64,000 nt of DNA, taken from NCBI GenBank assembly GCA_947178575.1, contig CAMWYX010000009.1, positions 1 to 64,000 of the forward strand, given 5' to 3'. Origin of the DNA: an uncultured Ruminococcus sp. (lineage in GTDB: Bacteria > Bacillota > Clostridia > Oscillospirales > Ruminococcaceae). Numbering within the stretch: the first letter of the stretch is position 1; each line of letters opens with the position of its first letter. Under the pieces are notes generated by a model. It was given only the letters and a program-made list of their open reading frames with translations, was not told the DNA's origin and ran no database searches. Shown piece after piece: positions 33,697-42,709 of the stretch. The translations under genes were made by a program, and so were the position numbers.

Positions 33697-34816
33697 TTTG
33701 AATAACGTTCCTACACCGTGCTATATAATCGACGAGGGAAGACTTATACAAAATCTTGAAATACTCCACGGAGTTGAGGAACGCACCGGAGCTAAAATAC
33801 TTCTTGCTCAGAAAGCTTTTTCATGTTTTCACTTGTATCCGCTGATACGCCGTTATATTTCGGGAACTGCTTCGAGCGGACTTTATGAGGCACGTCTCGG
33901 ATTTGAGCAGATGGGCGGTGAAAATCACGTATTTTCTGCGGCATACCGTGAAAGCGAATTTGATGAAATTCTTTCGTACAGCAATCATATTATATTTAAT
34001 TCGTTTGGTCAGCTTGAGAAATATCGGGAAAAAACGCTTTCGGCAGGCAGAAAAATCGGTCTGCGGATAAATCCGGAATACTCTACTCAGTCGGGGCATG
34101 AAATATATGACCCTTGCTCTCCGGAATCACGCCTCGGAATAACAGACAGGAATTTCCGGCGTGATTGTCTCTCCGGCGTTACCGGAATACATTTTCATAC
34201 GCTTTGCGAGCAGAACTCCGACGACCTCGAAAGAACTCTGATTGCCGTTGAAGAAAAATTCGGCGATGTTCTTGAAAAAATGGAATGGATAAACTTCGGA
34301 GGCGGTCATCACATAACACGCAGTGATTACGATATACCTCGCCTTGAACGCTGTATAAAGCGTGTTCAGGATAAATATAATCTTGAAGTTTTCCTCGAAC
34401 CAGGAGAAGCTGTGGCACTCAATGCCGGATTTCTTGTTTCGGAGGTTCTGGACATAACGGAAAACGATATGCCGATTGCCATTCTCGATACATCAGCGTC
34501 ATGCCATATGCCCGATGTTCTGGAAATGCCGTACCGTCCGCCGGTTTCCGGAGCAGGTGAAAGGGGAGAGAAGCCGTATTCATACAGGCTCGGCTCGCAG
34601 ACCTGTCTCGCCGGAGACGTTATCGGGGAATATTCATTCGATTCACCGCTTTCAGCCGGAGATAAGCTGATTTTTGAGGATATGGCTATTTATTCCATGG
34701 TGAAGAACAATACGTTTAACGGTATGCCTCTTCCGGATATACTTCTTAAAAAAACAACCGGAGAACTTGAAGTTCTCCGGAAGTTCGGGTACAGCGATTT
34801 TAAATCAAGATTATGA
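33683..34816 (+). CDS. nspC: Carboxynorspermidine/carboxyspermidine decarboxylase
   Basis: 377 residues from ATG 33683, with GTGGAG seven bases upstream inside the previous gene. It is a PLP enzyme of the alanine racemase-like fold III: LLAQKAFSCF carries the PLP Lys, GIHFHTLCEQ and NFGGGHHITR bind cofactor phosphate, EPGEAVALNAG is conserved, and CHMPDVLEMPYRP lies near the active site. It removes CO2 from carboxyspermidine to give spermidine. It closes the polyamine operon; no strong terminator is seen before the next promoter. Confidence 0.94.
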   Translation: MPKTDLNNVPTPCYIIDEGRLIQNLEILHGVEERTGAKILLAQKAFSCFHLYPLIRRYISGTASSGLYEARLGFEQMGGENHVFSAAYRESEFDEILSYSNHIIFNSFGQLEKYREKTLSAGRKIGLRINPEYSTQSGHEIYDPCSPESRLGITDRNFRRDCLSGVTGIHFHTLCEQNSDDLERTLIAVEEKFGDVLEKMEWINFGGGHHITRSDYDIPRLERCIKRVQDKYNLEVFLEPGEAVALNAGFLVSEVLDITENDMPIAILDTSASCHMPDVLEMPYRPPVSGAGERGEKPYSYRLGSQTCLAGDVIGEYSFDSPLSAGDKLIFEDMAIYSMVKNNTFNGMPLPDILLKKTTGELEVLRKFGYSDFKSRL

Positions 34817-34832
34817 AAAATTTGTGAAATAT

Positions 34833-34861
34833 TTGACAATCCATAAAAAGTGTGTTATAAT
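34833..34861 (+). promoter_or_regulatory. Sigma-A promoter for the amidohydrolase
   Basis: TTGACA (34833-34838), 17-bp spacer ending TGT, TATAAT (34856-34861), perfect consensus. Confidence 0.92.
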
Positions 34862-34899
34862 TAATACAGAATTTTAAGTTAAAAAGAAGGTTGTATTTT

Positions 34900-35691
34900 A
34901 TGGATTATAAAATCATTGACGCACACGCACATATTTTTCCGGAAAAAATAGCCGAAAAAGCTACCGTTAATGTCGGAGCTTTCTACGACCTCCCCATGGA
35001 CAGCTGTGGAATGAGCAAAAAACTGATTGAGGGCGGAAACACTATCGGAGTATCAAAATATCTGGTATGCTCAACGGCGACAGTTCCGCATCAGGTAAAT
35101 TCAATCAATCGTTTTATTGCAGATGAATGCAGAAAAAATCCGCAGTTTTTCGGGTTCGGAACTGCACACCCGCAATCTGCGGATATTGAGGGAGATATAA
35201 AACAGATAAAAGACCTCGGACTTCACGGCGTTAAACTTCACCCCGATTTTCAGGAATTTGATGCCGATTCTCCCGAAGCGTTCCGCATATATGAAATGAT
35301 AGAGGGGGAACTTCCGCTTCTTATTCACTGCGGTGACCCGAGATATAACTGGTCAGAACCGGCAAAGATACGGAGAATAGCAGAAAATTTCCCGAAGCTT
35401 AAAATTCAGGCGGCACATTTAGGCGGTTATCAGCGTTGGGACGAGGCGGAAGAACTTCTCACAGGATTTGAAAATCTCAAAGTTGATATATCCAGTTCGC
35501 TGGCGTTTATGAGTCCGGAAAAGGCTGTTGAAAGAATACGGAAATTCGGTATCGAAAACTGTTTTTTCGGCAGTGATTTCCCGATGTGGAATCATTCCGA
35601 GGAATTTGACAGATTTATTTCTCTTGGATTTGACGAAAAAGAAAACACCATGATACTTGCAGAAAATTTCAGGAATTTCTATAATATCTGA
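34900..35691 (+). CDS. Amidohydrolase-family metal-dependent hydrolase (TIM-barrel, amidohydro_2 type)
   Basis: 263 residues from ATG 34900 with AAGAAGG upstream. DAHAHIFPEK gives the HxH metal pair, GVKLHPDFQ and LIHCGDP hold further metal His residues, and FGSDFPMWNH the late Asp. The layout matches the amidohydrolase 2 (ACMSD/TIM-barrel decarboxylase-hydrolase) group; the substrate is unknown. It has its own promoter and a terminator shared with the convergent GH105 gene. Confidence 0.85.
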   Translation: MDYKIIDAHAHIFPEKIAEKATVNVGAFYDLPMDSCGMSKKLIEGGNTIGVSKYLVCSTATVPHQVNSINRFIADECRKNPQFFGFGTAHPQSADIEGDIKQIKDLGLHGVKLHPDFQEFDADSPEAFRIYEMIEGELPLLIHCGDPRYNWSEPAKIRRIAENFPKLKIQAAHLGGYQRWDEAEELLTGFENLKVDISSSLAFMSPEKAVERIRKFGIENCFFGSDFPMWNHSEEFDRFISLGFDEKENTMILAENFRNFYNI

Positions 35692-35711
35692 ATCTGATAA
35701 GCGATAACAGA

Positions 35712-35745
35712 AAATCCTCGCCGTTAATCCGGAGAGGATTTTTTT
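35712..35745. terminator. Bidirectional terminator between convergent genes
   Basis: AAATCCTC (35712-35719) pairs with GAGGATTT (35734-35741) and is followed by T6 on the + strand. On the - strand the opposite flank also gives a T-rich run, and the GH105 stop codon lies within the tract. Confidence 0.85.
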
Positions 35746-36862
35746 ATGGTTTTGATTTCATTGATTCATAAACCGCCATAAGATATGGAGCTATTCCTTT
35801 GGCTTCGTTTTCCACTATACGCTCGCTGAGATAATACTCTGCTGAACCGTCACGGCGTTGTTCTCCGCCGAGTCCGCCCATAAGACAGATATTTTTAAGA
35901 ATCGGTATTCCGTTTTTGTGGACGATATATTTATCCGTCACAGCTGACAGTGCTGAAAATCCGCATTCTGCCGATGATTTTTCTGAAACTCCGAGACGGA
36001 ATCCTTTCATAGCTCCATACGCAAATAAAAGTGTTCCGCTTGTTTCGGGGTAATTACCTTTCATATCCGGACGTAACGGAAGCTGTAAAAGCATATTTTC
36101 AGATGTAAGACAACTGCACAGTGCGTGAATAAGTTCACGGAGCATTTCGCCGATTCGGTCGTCTGCGGTTATTTCATATAAATCTGCAAGACCGGCACAG
36201 AGCCAGCCGTCGGAACGAAGCCATATTTCCGGCGAAAGACCTGTTTTTTTATCAGACCAGAACATTTCCCGTGATTCGTTGTAGCCGTGATAATACAATC
36301 CGCTTTTTTTATCAAGCATGAACCGCCTTATATTAAGCATCTGAGAAACTGCATCTTCCACGATACTGTCATTTCCGTTTATTTTACCGTACAAGGCAAG
36401 AAACGGAAGTGCCATATATGCACCGTCGAGCCACAGTTGTTGCGGATATATTGCCTTATGCCAGAAATTTCCGCATTTCAGGCGTGGCTGATTTGCAAGC
36501 TGTTCATTATATATTTTTTCATATGCCAGTTTGTAATGTCTGATTCCGGAAATCCGGTAAAGCTGTATGAGATTCATTCCTCCGCATACATTATCGAGAT
36601 TATAGTCAGAGGCACGCATAGTTGCTATAACTCCGCTGCTGTCTATGTAGCTGTCCATAAAATCGATGGCGTATCTGGTATATTCCGGCTTATCGAACAT
36701 CAGGAGTGCACGTACCATACAGTTATCAATATAATTCCATTTCGGCTTTTTTCCGAATATATAATTTTCGCAGTTCCACCTTGGATTAAGTGGTTCTGAG
36801 GTCAGAACAAACTTTTTGATATATTCATGAGCTGTCTGCTCTATCACGCCTATATCCGTCAT
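35744..36862 (-). CDS. Glycoside hydrolase family 105-like unsaturated rhamnogalacturonyl/glucuronyl hydrolase
   Basis: 372 residues from the ATG at 36862, chosen because AGGAGGT lies eight bases upstream; a longer reading to 36970 runs into the permease gene. The chain has the alpha/alpha-barrel pattern of GH88/GH105, including WNYIDNCMVRALL, PQQLWLDGAYMALPFLA and RSDGWLCAGLADLYE. Such enzymes remove the unsaturated uronic acid from oligosaccharides made by pectate or rhamnogalacturonan lyases. No signal peptide is seen, so it should act in the cytoplasm on imported sugars. Its start overlaps the permease stop by four bases (ATGA). Confidence 0.88.
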   Translation of the reverse strand: MTDIGVIEQTAHEYIKKFVLTSEPLNPRWNCENYIFGKKPKWNYIDNCMVRALLMFDKPEYTRYAIDFMDSYIDSSGVIATMRASDYNLDNVCGGMNLIQLYRISGIRHYKLAYEKIYNEQLANQPRLKCGNFWHKAIYPQQLWLDGAYMALPFLALYGKINGNDSIVEDAVSQMLNIRRFMLDKKSGLYYHGYNESREMFWSDKKTGLSPEIWLRSDGWLCAGLADLYEITADDRIGEMLRELIHALCSCLTSENMLLQLPLRPDMKGNYPETSGTLLFAYGAMKGFRLGVSEKSSAECGFSALSAVTDKYIVHKNGIPILKNICLMGGLGGEQRRDGSAEYYLSERIVENEAKGIAPYLMAVYESMKSKP

Positions 36863-37698
36863 GATGACAGACCTCCTGCGGTTATTCCGCCTATAAATTT
36901 TTTCTGTGCTGTTGCAAATACTGCGATTGATGGTATAAGTCCTATAACCGACATTGCAATTATCTTGCACTGTTCGTATCCGTTTCCCGTGCTGTCCGAA
37001 GAAAGCCGGAGTATAAGCGACAGCGGATATTTTTCCACGGAACTTATCATTATCAGAGGCGTGAGAAAATCATTCATTGTCCACAAAAAAGTAAATACCG
37101 ATATCGAAACAATAACGGGACGTATACACGGAGCAAGAATATATATCAGTATCTGTACAGCATTACAGCCGTCTATACGGGCGGATTCATCAAATTCTTT
37201 CGGAACTCCTCTGAAAAACTGAATAAGCATGAATACAAAGCTTCCCTCCGTGGCAAAAAGAGCAGGAACTGTCAGCGGAATATATGTATCAAGAAATCCG
37301 AGCTTGTTCCAGAGTGTATACAACGGCATAACAGTAACAATTGCCGGCATGAACATAGTACCCATAAAAAGTCCGTAAAACAGCTTCCGGAACGGAAAAT
37401 CAAATCGTGCAAATCCATATGCCGTCAGAACCGAAGAAACTACTGTAAAAACAGTCTTGGGAATTATTATTTTGAATGTATTTATAAAATAATATCCCAT
37501 GGTATGTTCTGTCACTGTCCGCCATGCACGGGAATAGACTGAAAAATCATAGTTTTCCGGCAGAAACCATGCCGAAGAAAATATTTCCTCGTTTGATTTA
37601 AAACTCGCACCGATAAGCCATAACAGCGGATAAATCATTACAATTGCTTCTGCTGTAAGGAAAAAGTACATCAGAATTTTTAATTTATTATGTTTCAT
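36859..37698 (-). CDS. Carbohydrate ABC transporter permease, MalG-like
   Basis: 279 residues, six membrane segments. The EAA loop appears as GVPKEFDESARIDGCNAVQILIYILAPCIRPVI (only its key residues E-x-A-x-IDG matter), typical of sugar permeases that dock on a shared ATPase. It pairs with the MalF-like permease 12 bases upstream. The Shine-Dalgarno site is weak, suggesting coupling to the upstream gene. Confidence 0.9.
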   Translation of the reverse strand: MKHNKLKILMYFFLTAEAIVMIYPLLWLIGASFKSNEEIFSSAWFLPENYDFSVYSRAWRTVTEHTMGYYFINTFKIIIPKTVFTVVSSVLTAYGFARFDFPFRKLFYGLFMGTMFMPAIVTVMPLYTLWNKLGFLDTYIPLTVPALFATEGSFVFMLIQFFRGVPKEFDESARIDGCNAVQILIYILAPCIRPVIVSISVFTFLWTMNDFLTPLIMISSVEKYPLSLILRLSSDSTGNGYEQCKIIAMSVIGLIPSIAVFATAQKKFIGGITAGGLSS

Positions 37699-37710
37699 AT
37701 TAAATTTGTT

Positions 37711-38592
37711 TCAATCCGTCTGACTGCGTGTAATCTTTGATGTTACAGCAGTTATTATTGTAATTATCAGGAACATCATCCACGACAAGGCATTGGCATA
37801 TCCTATATTGTGATACCTGAACATTTCATCATATATCAGCATTCCCAGAGTGTATGTACTTCTGAGAGGTCCTCCGCCTGTTATCATATACGGAGCGTTA
37901 AATTCCTGAACAGCGGAAATTATCTGCAAAATAAGATTCAGGAATATTACATTTTTTAGCAAGGGAAGTGTTATCGCAAAAAAACTGCGTATATTTCCGC
38001 ATCCGTCCACTTTTGCGGCATCGTAATATTCTCTCGGAATATCACGGATTGCGTTAAGAAATATTATCATTGCCGAACCAAATTCCCACAATCTCAGAAG
38101 TACGATTATCCCCATAGCATGGGCGGAATCGCCGTACCAGCCTGTCGGTTCAAGCCCGATAAGTTCTGCAAGCTGATTTGCCAATCCGTCCGAAGTAAAA
38201 AGAAACTGCCACATTATCACGACCGCAAGATTCGAGCCAAGTATTGACGGTATGTAGAAAATTGTTCGGTATATGCCTATTCCACGTATCTCGATGTTTA
38301 ATATAATTGCCGTAAACAGCGAGAATATAAGTTTGAGAGGAACAAGAACAGCTGTATATTTAAGTGTCACGGCAACGGCAGAAATAAAATTCCTGTCCGA
38401 AAACATACGCAGATAATTGTTTAATCCGATAAATTCCGGCTGTCGTATGCCGTCATAGTCGGTCATTCCGGTTATAAATGATGACAAAAACGGATAAAGC
38501 GTAAACAGAACAAATCCGGCTATAAACGGAAATATCAGCAGTAATCCGGTATATTTCCCCACGCCTACGGGGTTATTGTATTTTTTTTTCAT
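37711..38592 (-). CDS. Carbohydrate ABC transporter permease, MalF-like
   Basis: 293 residues, six membrane segments starting near residue 12 (GLLLIFPFIAGFVLFTLYPF). The EAA loop has IPREYYDAAKVDGCG and the upstream LYPFLSSFITGMTDYDG region is characteristic of MalF-type subunits. It forms the membrane channel with the downstream permease. Confidence 0.9.
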   Translation of the reverse strand: MKKKYNNPVGVGKYTGLLLIFPFIAGFVLFTLYPFLSSFITGMTDYDGIRQPEFIGLNNYLRMFSDRNFISAVAVTLKYTAVLVPLKLIFSLFTAIILNIEIRGIGIYRTIFYIPSILGSNLAVVIMWQFLFTSDGLANQLAELIGLEPTGWYGDSAHAMGIIVLLRLWEFGSAMIIFLNAIRDIPREYYDAAKVDGCGNIRSFFAITLPLLKNVIFLNLILQIISAVQEFNAPYMITGGGPLRSTYTLGMLIYDEMFRYHNIGYANALSWMMFLIITIITAVTSKITRSQTD

Positions 38593-38620
38593 ATTTTTAT
38601 GATTTGTTTTATTGTTGATT

Positions 38621-39931
38621 TTATTTTCTTATTTTTCCGAGATATTCCGTGATTGAGGCATACAATTCCGCAGCGGCTTCGGAAGTATCAGCCTTTTCAT
38701 ACGAAATTTTTTCGATTGCGGTATTATAGTATTCTTTCATCTGTGCAAGTTCCATGTAAGGACTTATAGTAACAGTATCTATTTTTTCGAGCATTTCATC
38801 GTTTTCCTGTGCAAGACCTGTAAGTCTGCCTTTTTTTTCAAGTGCGGATTCTGCGGAATGTGATGACGGAACTCCACGGGTTGTCCCGAGTATTTCTGCC
38901 GCTTCTTCGTCGTTCAGCATGAAATTCATAAACGCTGCCGCTTCGTCAGGATATTTTGTATTGCGTGACAGTGCATACAGAAGTGACGGTTTAATCAGCC
39001 AGCCTCCGCTGTTTCCGTTGTCGTCCGTGAGCATAGGTCCAGCTTCGAGAACTCCCTCGGGCAGTGACATTTCATATTTTCCGACAGAACTTCCCCATTC
39101 CAGAACTCCGGCGATACGTCCGTCAATAAATTCCGGCGACTGATAAAGCGATGCTGTTCCGTCCTTATCGGTACGCATATCAATAGTACGTATGACATGA
39201 TTTTCTTCAAGTTCCTTATAAAAATCGAGAGCGGTTTTTATATCGTCCTCGGTAAATCCGAGTTGTCCGTCAAGTGTCATGAACTGTCTGCCGGTTGTCT
39301 GCTGAACGTAAACCACCGCAAGATACCACGCCGTTCCGCCTGATTGAATATCCAAATCAAGAGGAAACAATCCCTCACTGCTGAATTTGTTTCCAAGTGA
39401 CATAAGTTCATTCCATGTGCGGGGATATTCAGCCCCGAGCCTTTTGTATGTTTCGGAATTATAGAAAAGTCCCCGACCGCTGACAGATACGGTAACAGCG
39501 TTAAGTATTCCGTTTACTTTTCCGAAAGAGAGAATTTCGCTGTCATATTGTGATAAATCGAGATATTCCGAAAGCTGTCCGAGGTCATAGAATCCTTTTC
39601 CGTCGGGTGAAAAAGATATAAGCCAGTCGTAATTTATCTGCATGATGTCGGGTTCAGTTCCTCCGCTCAGCTGTGTACCTGCTTTTTCGCTCCAGCCGTC
39701 CCAGCCTCCGTACTCGGGAACTATTTTGATTTCGGGATATTTTGTATTCCAGAGTTCAATTGCCTCAAGAGTAGCCTGATGACGGTCATCACCGCCCCAC
39801 CATGAAAATCTCAGTGTGCATTTATCGAGCTTTCCGTCCGGCGGAGTAATATCGTTACCGGAATTTTTTCCGCAGGCTGAAAGAGAGACAAGACAGCCGA
39901 GCAATGCCGTTGATATTAATTTTTTCTTCAT
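38621..39931 (-). CDS. Extracellular sugar-binding lipoprotein of an ABC importer
   Basis: 436 residues. The signal peptide ends with LSAC, so the mature protein is lipid-anchored from Cys20. The fold is that of family 1 solute-binding proteins: LRFSWWGGDDRH near the N-terminus, PEYGGWDGW, EPDIMQINYDWL. With the two permeases and the GH105 hydrolase it suggests import of unsaturated pectin-derived oligosaccharides. No ATPase gene is in the cluster, so a multi-use MsmX/MsiK-like ATPase elsewhere is expected. Confidence 0.92.
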   Translation of the reverse strand: MKKKLISTALLGCLVSLSACGKNSGNDITPPDGKLDKCTLRFSWWGGDDRHQATLEAIELWNTKYPEIKIVPEYGGWDGWSEKAGTQLSGGTEPDIMQINYDWLISFSPDGKGFYDLGQLSEYLDLSQYDSEILSFGKVNGILNAVTVSVSGRGLFYNSETYKRLGAEYPRTWNELMSLGNKFSSEGLFPLDLDIQSGGTAWYLAVVYVQQTTGRQFMTLDGQLGFTEDDIKTALDFYKELEENHVIRTIDMRTDKDGTASLYQSPEFIDGRIAGVLEWGSSVGKYEMSLPEGVLEAGPMLTDDNGNSGGWLIKPSLLYALSRNTKYPDEAAAFMNFMLNDEEAAEILGTTRGVPSSHSAESALEKKGRLTGLAQENDEMLEKIDTVTISPYMELAQMKEYYNTAIEKISYEKADTSEAAAELYASITEYLGKIRK

Positions 39932-39959
39932 TCTCCTGTCCTTAAATATAATGATACAA

Positions 39960-39983
39960 TCGGCAGGACAAATATCCTGCCGA
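39960..39983. promoter_or_regulatory. Perfect inverted repeat upstream of the sugar importer operon
   Basis: TCGGCAGGA (39960-39968) and TCCTGCCGA (39975-39983), six bases apart, 29 bases before the binding-protein ATG on the - strand. No T run follows it in either direction, so it may be an operator or a leader hairpin. Confidence 0.5.
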
Positions 39984-40018
39984 AATTCCGAATTTAAAAA
40001 AATCTATTCAATCTGCCG

Positions 40019-42532
40019 TTATTCAGGCAAAAACGAATTGGGTTCTGAAAACAGATAGCCCTGTGAGAACTGTATACCGTTTTTATGGATAATATCCTGT
40101 ATATCCTGATTTTCGATATATTCCGCTACAATCTGTTTGCCGTGCCTTACAGACCATTCGGCAATCATTTCGAGGAACTCACGGGCATATATATCATTTT
40201 TTATATTTCTGACGATTTCTCCGTCAATCTTTATGAAATCCGACTGCACCTTGAATATATTGACAATATTTGAAAATCCGCTTCCGAAGTCATCGATTGC
40301 GATTCTGCTTCCGAGCTGATGTATCTGTTCTACAAATTCGGCTATTATCTGATAATCCCGTATTTCTTCGGTTTCGGTAAGCTCGAACACATAATTTTCA
40401 GGGTGCGGGGCATTTTTCAGATATTTAGCTATAAAATGCACTATCTTATAATTATTTATGTCGCTTATATTGAGATTTATGGTTACTGTTTCGTTTCTGT
40501 CACGGAAAAGTTTCATGACTTTTATTATCATGAGATAAGATATATCGGAATAAAATCCGTAATCTTTAGCCGTTTCCATAAACTGAGCCGGATTATATAT
40601 ATTTCCGTCCTCATCGGCAATACGCATAAGTGACTCGTACATATTTATATTTCCGCTGTTGTTGTCACGTATTCCCTGAAAATACGGAATTACTCTGTCA
40701 TTTGCGACAGCGTCGTTGAGGACTTTCAGCATTTTCAGTTTACGTGCGTTTATCTGTTCGAGACCGAGGTCGGAAGTATAATGCAGGAAAAACTCCTTTT
40801 TCTGACGCATATTAAGAAGTGTGAGTTCGGCTTTGTTTATCATATCCTCCTCGTGCATGACTATGGAAAACTCGCTGACCGGAACATATTCCCCGAACTT
40901 ATAATCCGAAACGAAATTCTGTACGGCGTGCATCATATCGACAAATTCACCATCGCACACGGAGGGGTCGCACGTGATTATCAGATATGTTTTTTTATAG
41001 ACATAACAGCTTAGCAGACTGTTTCCGATAAATTCAATTATCGACCTGTAGAACCGTCTCAGGCTTGCATTGAATTTTGATTTGCTCATAAATGCGTTGA
41101 GAAGATTTTCATTGCGGAAACTGAGCATACAAATCTTGTCAAATCTTCCCATACTGAAATCATAAGAATATTTGGTAATATTTCCGATACCTGTTTCACC
41201 GTCCCTGAAAAGAGTTTCCTCTATTTCCTGCTGACGCTGTGACAGACTGTTGTTTTCCTCGGACTGTTTATTCATATTTACGAGATAGCGGACAATATGT
41301 TCCTGTTTGTTTATGAGTTCTCCGGATTTCCGGCGGAGTATATCGGTGTCTATTTTTATACAGCGTGTGCTTTCGGACAATGCGGAAATAGCAAACGAAT
41401 AATTACAGTATTGGTTTCTGGTATTCATGTTACCGATTTCGCCGACGACAAGACAGCCGCTGAGATTGGTATTCTCAAACGGCATAAGTTCCCATTTAGC
41501 ACAGTTCATAAACAATGTCTGACGGGAAACACAGCTGTAACCGAAAAGAACTTCTGCCGCATGGGAACTGATATTATTGCATACATTTTCACACACTTCA
41601 ATAGTTTTCTGAGTGCTTGAATAGGATATTTTTACAATTTCTCCGGCTTTTGCTTCGCTTGGAACAAACATCACCGGTTCAGGCTCGTCATCAAACACAT
41701 GAAATTCCTCTGTCTGCGGAGAATACGACAAAGCCCACGGAACTTCGCCGTGTTCCACACGAACCAAAGGAAAAAGTGCGGTCATATTGTAATCTGTTTC
41801 GTCAAGACTGTTTATTCCGAGCTGTTTCATATACCAGCTTACGGCATTTTCGCCGTCAATTGCACGGATTATCATTCCGTCAGCGTCTGTTATTGTATGG
41901 CATACGCCGACCGGTTCTGTGACATAGACTATATCGCTGTAGACCGAGATTTTTTTTGAATTTATAACAGCCACGGCAACGCAGTTGTCGGAAACACTGT
42001 TGTTATCAAAGACAAACGCATCACGTTTTATATTAAGAGTAGGATTTTGTGGAGTGTTTGCAATTCCGCCAATAAGCTGAACATTTCCGGAACGTTCGTT
42101 AAAATGTTCAACAAATCTGCCGACTTTTATAAACGGACGTGCGAACAGTGCGAGCATGAATTTTGAATCATTATTCACCACAGAATCTATAATATTATCT
42201 GCAAGAACCGAACCACGCATATCCGAACCGCCCTCTTTTGAAAGCGGGTACATACAGGTATCGACTTCGGAAAAATCAAATTCTGCAATCGAAATCATAC
42301 AGCAGTCGGTATGAATACCGCCATTATAGATAACGCCGGACGTTGAGCTTCCGATTATTTTGGCATTCGGGAAATGTCTGAGAATCATCTCAACAAACGG
42401 TCGGATATTTTTTTTTGTGTGAATGCAGGTATGGATTCTGATAAAATAATTGCCGGATATATTCAGTTTTTCGTGAATTATGAAATCTTCAAATTTCTGT
42501 TCGGTAGAATAGATGAGGTTCATGCTTTTCAT
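40019..42532 (-). CDS. FIST-domain sensor with degenerate GGDEF and EAL (c-di-GMP phosphodiesterase) domains
   Basis: 837 residues. The N-terminal ~390 residues resemble FIST_N plus FIST_C sensor domains (AKIIGSSTSGVIYNGG early, VLFGYSCVSRQTL and NTNLSGCLVVGEIG late), thought to bind small ligands. A coiled helix and a GGDEF-like domain without a GGDEF motif follow (about 400-585). The EAL domain (~590-837) keeps the catalytic set: ESLMR for EALLR, NLNISDIN, ELTETEE, IDDFGSGFSN, KIDGEIV and QGYLFSEP. It probably cleaves c-di-GMP in response to a ligand. It is soluble, with its own promoter. Confidence 0.85.
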   Translation of the reverse strand: MKSMNLIYSTEQKFEDFIIHEKLNISGNYFIRIHTCIHTKKNIRPFVEMILRHFPNAKIIGSSTSGVIYNGGIHTDCCMISIAEFDFSEVDTCMYPLSKEGGSDMRGSVLADNIIDSVVNNDSKFMLALFARPFIKVGRFVEHFNERSGNVQLIGGIANTPQNPTLNIKRDAFVFDNNSVSDNCVAVAVINSKKISVYSDIVYVTEPVGVCHTITDADGMIIRAIDGENAVSWYMKQLGINSLDETDYNMTALFPLVRVEHGEVPWALSYSPQTEEFHVFDDEPEPVMFVPSEAKAGEIVKISYSSTQKTIEVCENVCNNISSHAAEVLFGYSCVSRQTLFMNCAKWELMPFENTNLSGCLVVGEIGNMNTRNQYCNYSFAISALSESTRCIKIDTDILRRKSGELINKQEHIVRYLVNMNKQSEENNSLSQRQQEIEETLFRDGETGIGNITKYSYDFSMGRFDKICMLSFRNENLLNAFMSKSKFNASLRRFYRSIIEFIGNSLLSCYVYKKTYLIITCDPSVCDGEFVDMMHAVQNFVSDYKFGEYVPVSEFSIVMHEEDMINKAELTLLNMRQKKEFFLHYTSDLGLEQINARKLKMLKVLNDAVANDRVIPYFQGIRDNNSGNINMYESLMRIADEDGNIYNPAQFMETAKDYGFYSDISYLMIIKVMKLFRDRNETVTINLNISDINNYKIVHFIAKYLKNAPHPENYVFELTETEEIRDYQIIAEFVEQIHQLGSRIAIDDFGSGFSNIVNIFKVQSDFIKIDGEIVRNIKNDIYAREFLEMIAEWSVRHGKQIVAEYIENQDIQDIIHKNGIQFSQGYLFSEPNSFLPE

Positions 42533-42573
42533 AATCGTTCACTTCCATAATCAGAATAAAAAAGTTCTATATC

Positions 42574-42602
42574 ATTATAGCATATTTTTCTAATTATTTC
42601 AA
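42574..42602 (-). promoter_or_regulatory. Sigma-A promoter for the FIST-EAL gene
   Basis: On the - strand TTGAAA (42602-42597), 17-bp spacer ending TGC, TATAAT (42579-42574). Upstream of it lie five TACAA/TTGTA repeats at 42609-42671. Confidence 0.8.
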
Positions 42603-42709
42603 GTGTTTTACAAAATTTTTAATACAAATGTTACAGTGTACAATTGTGAAATTTATACAATTGATATACAATCAGTATATCACACATATAAAAAATATAT
42701 AATGTAATT

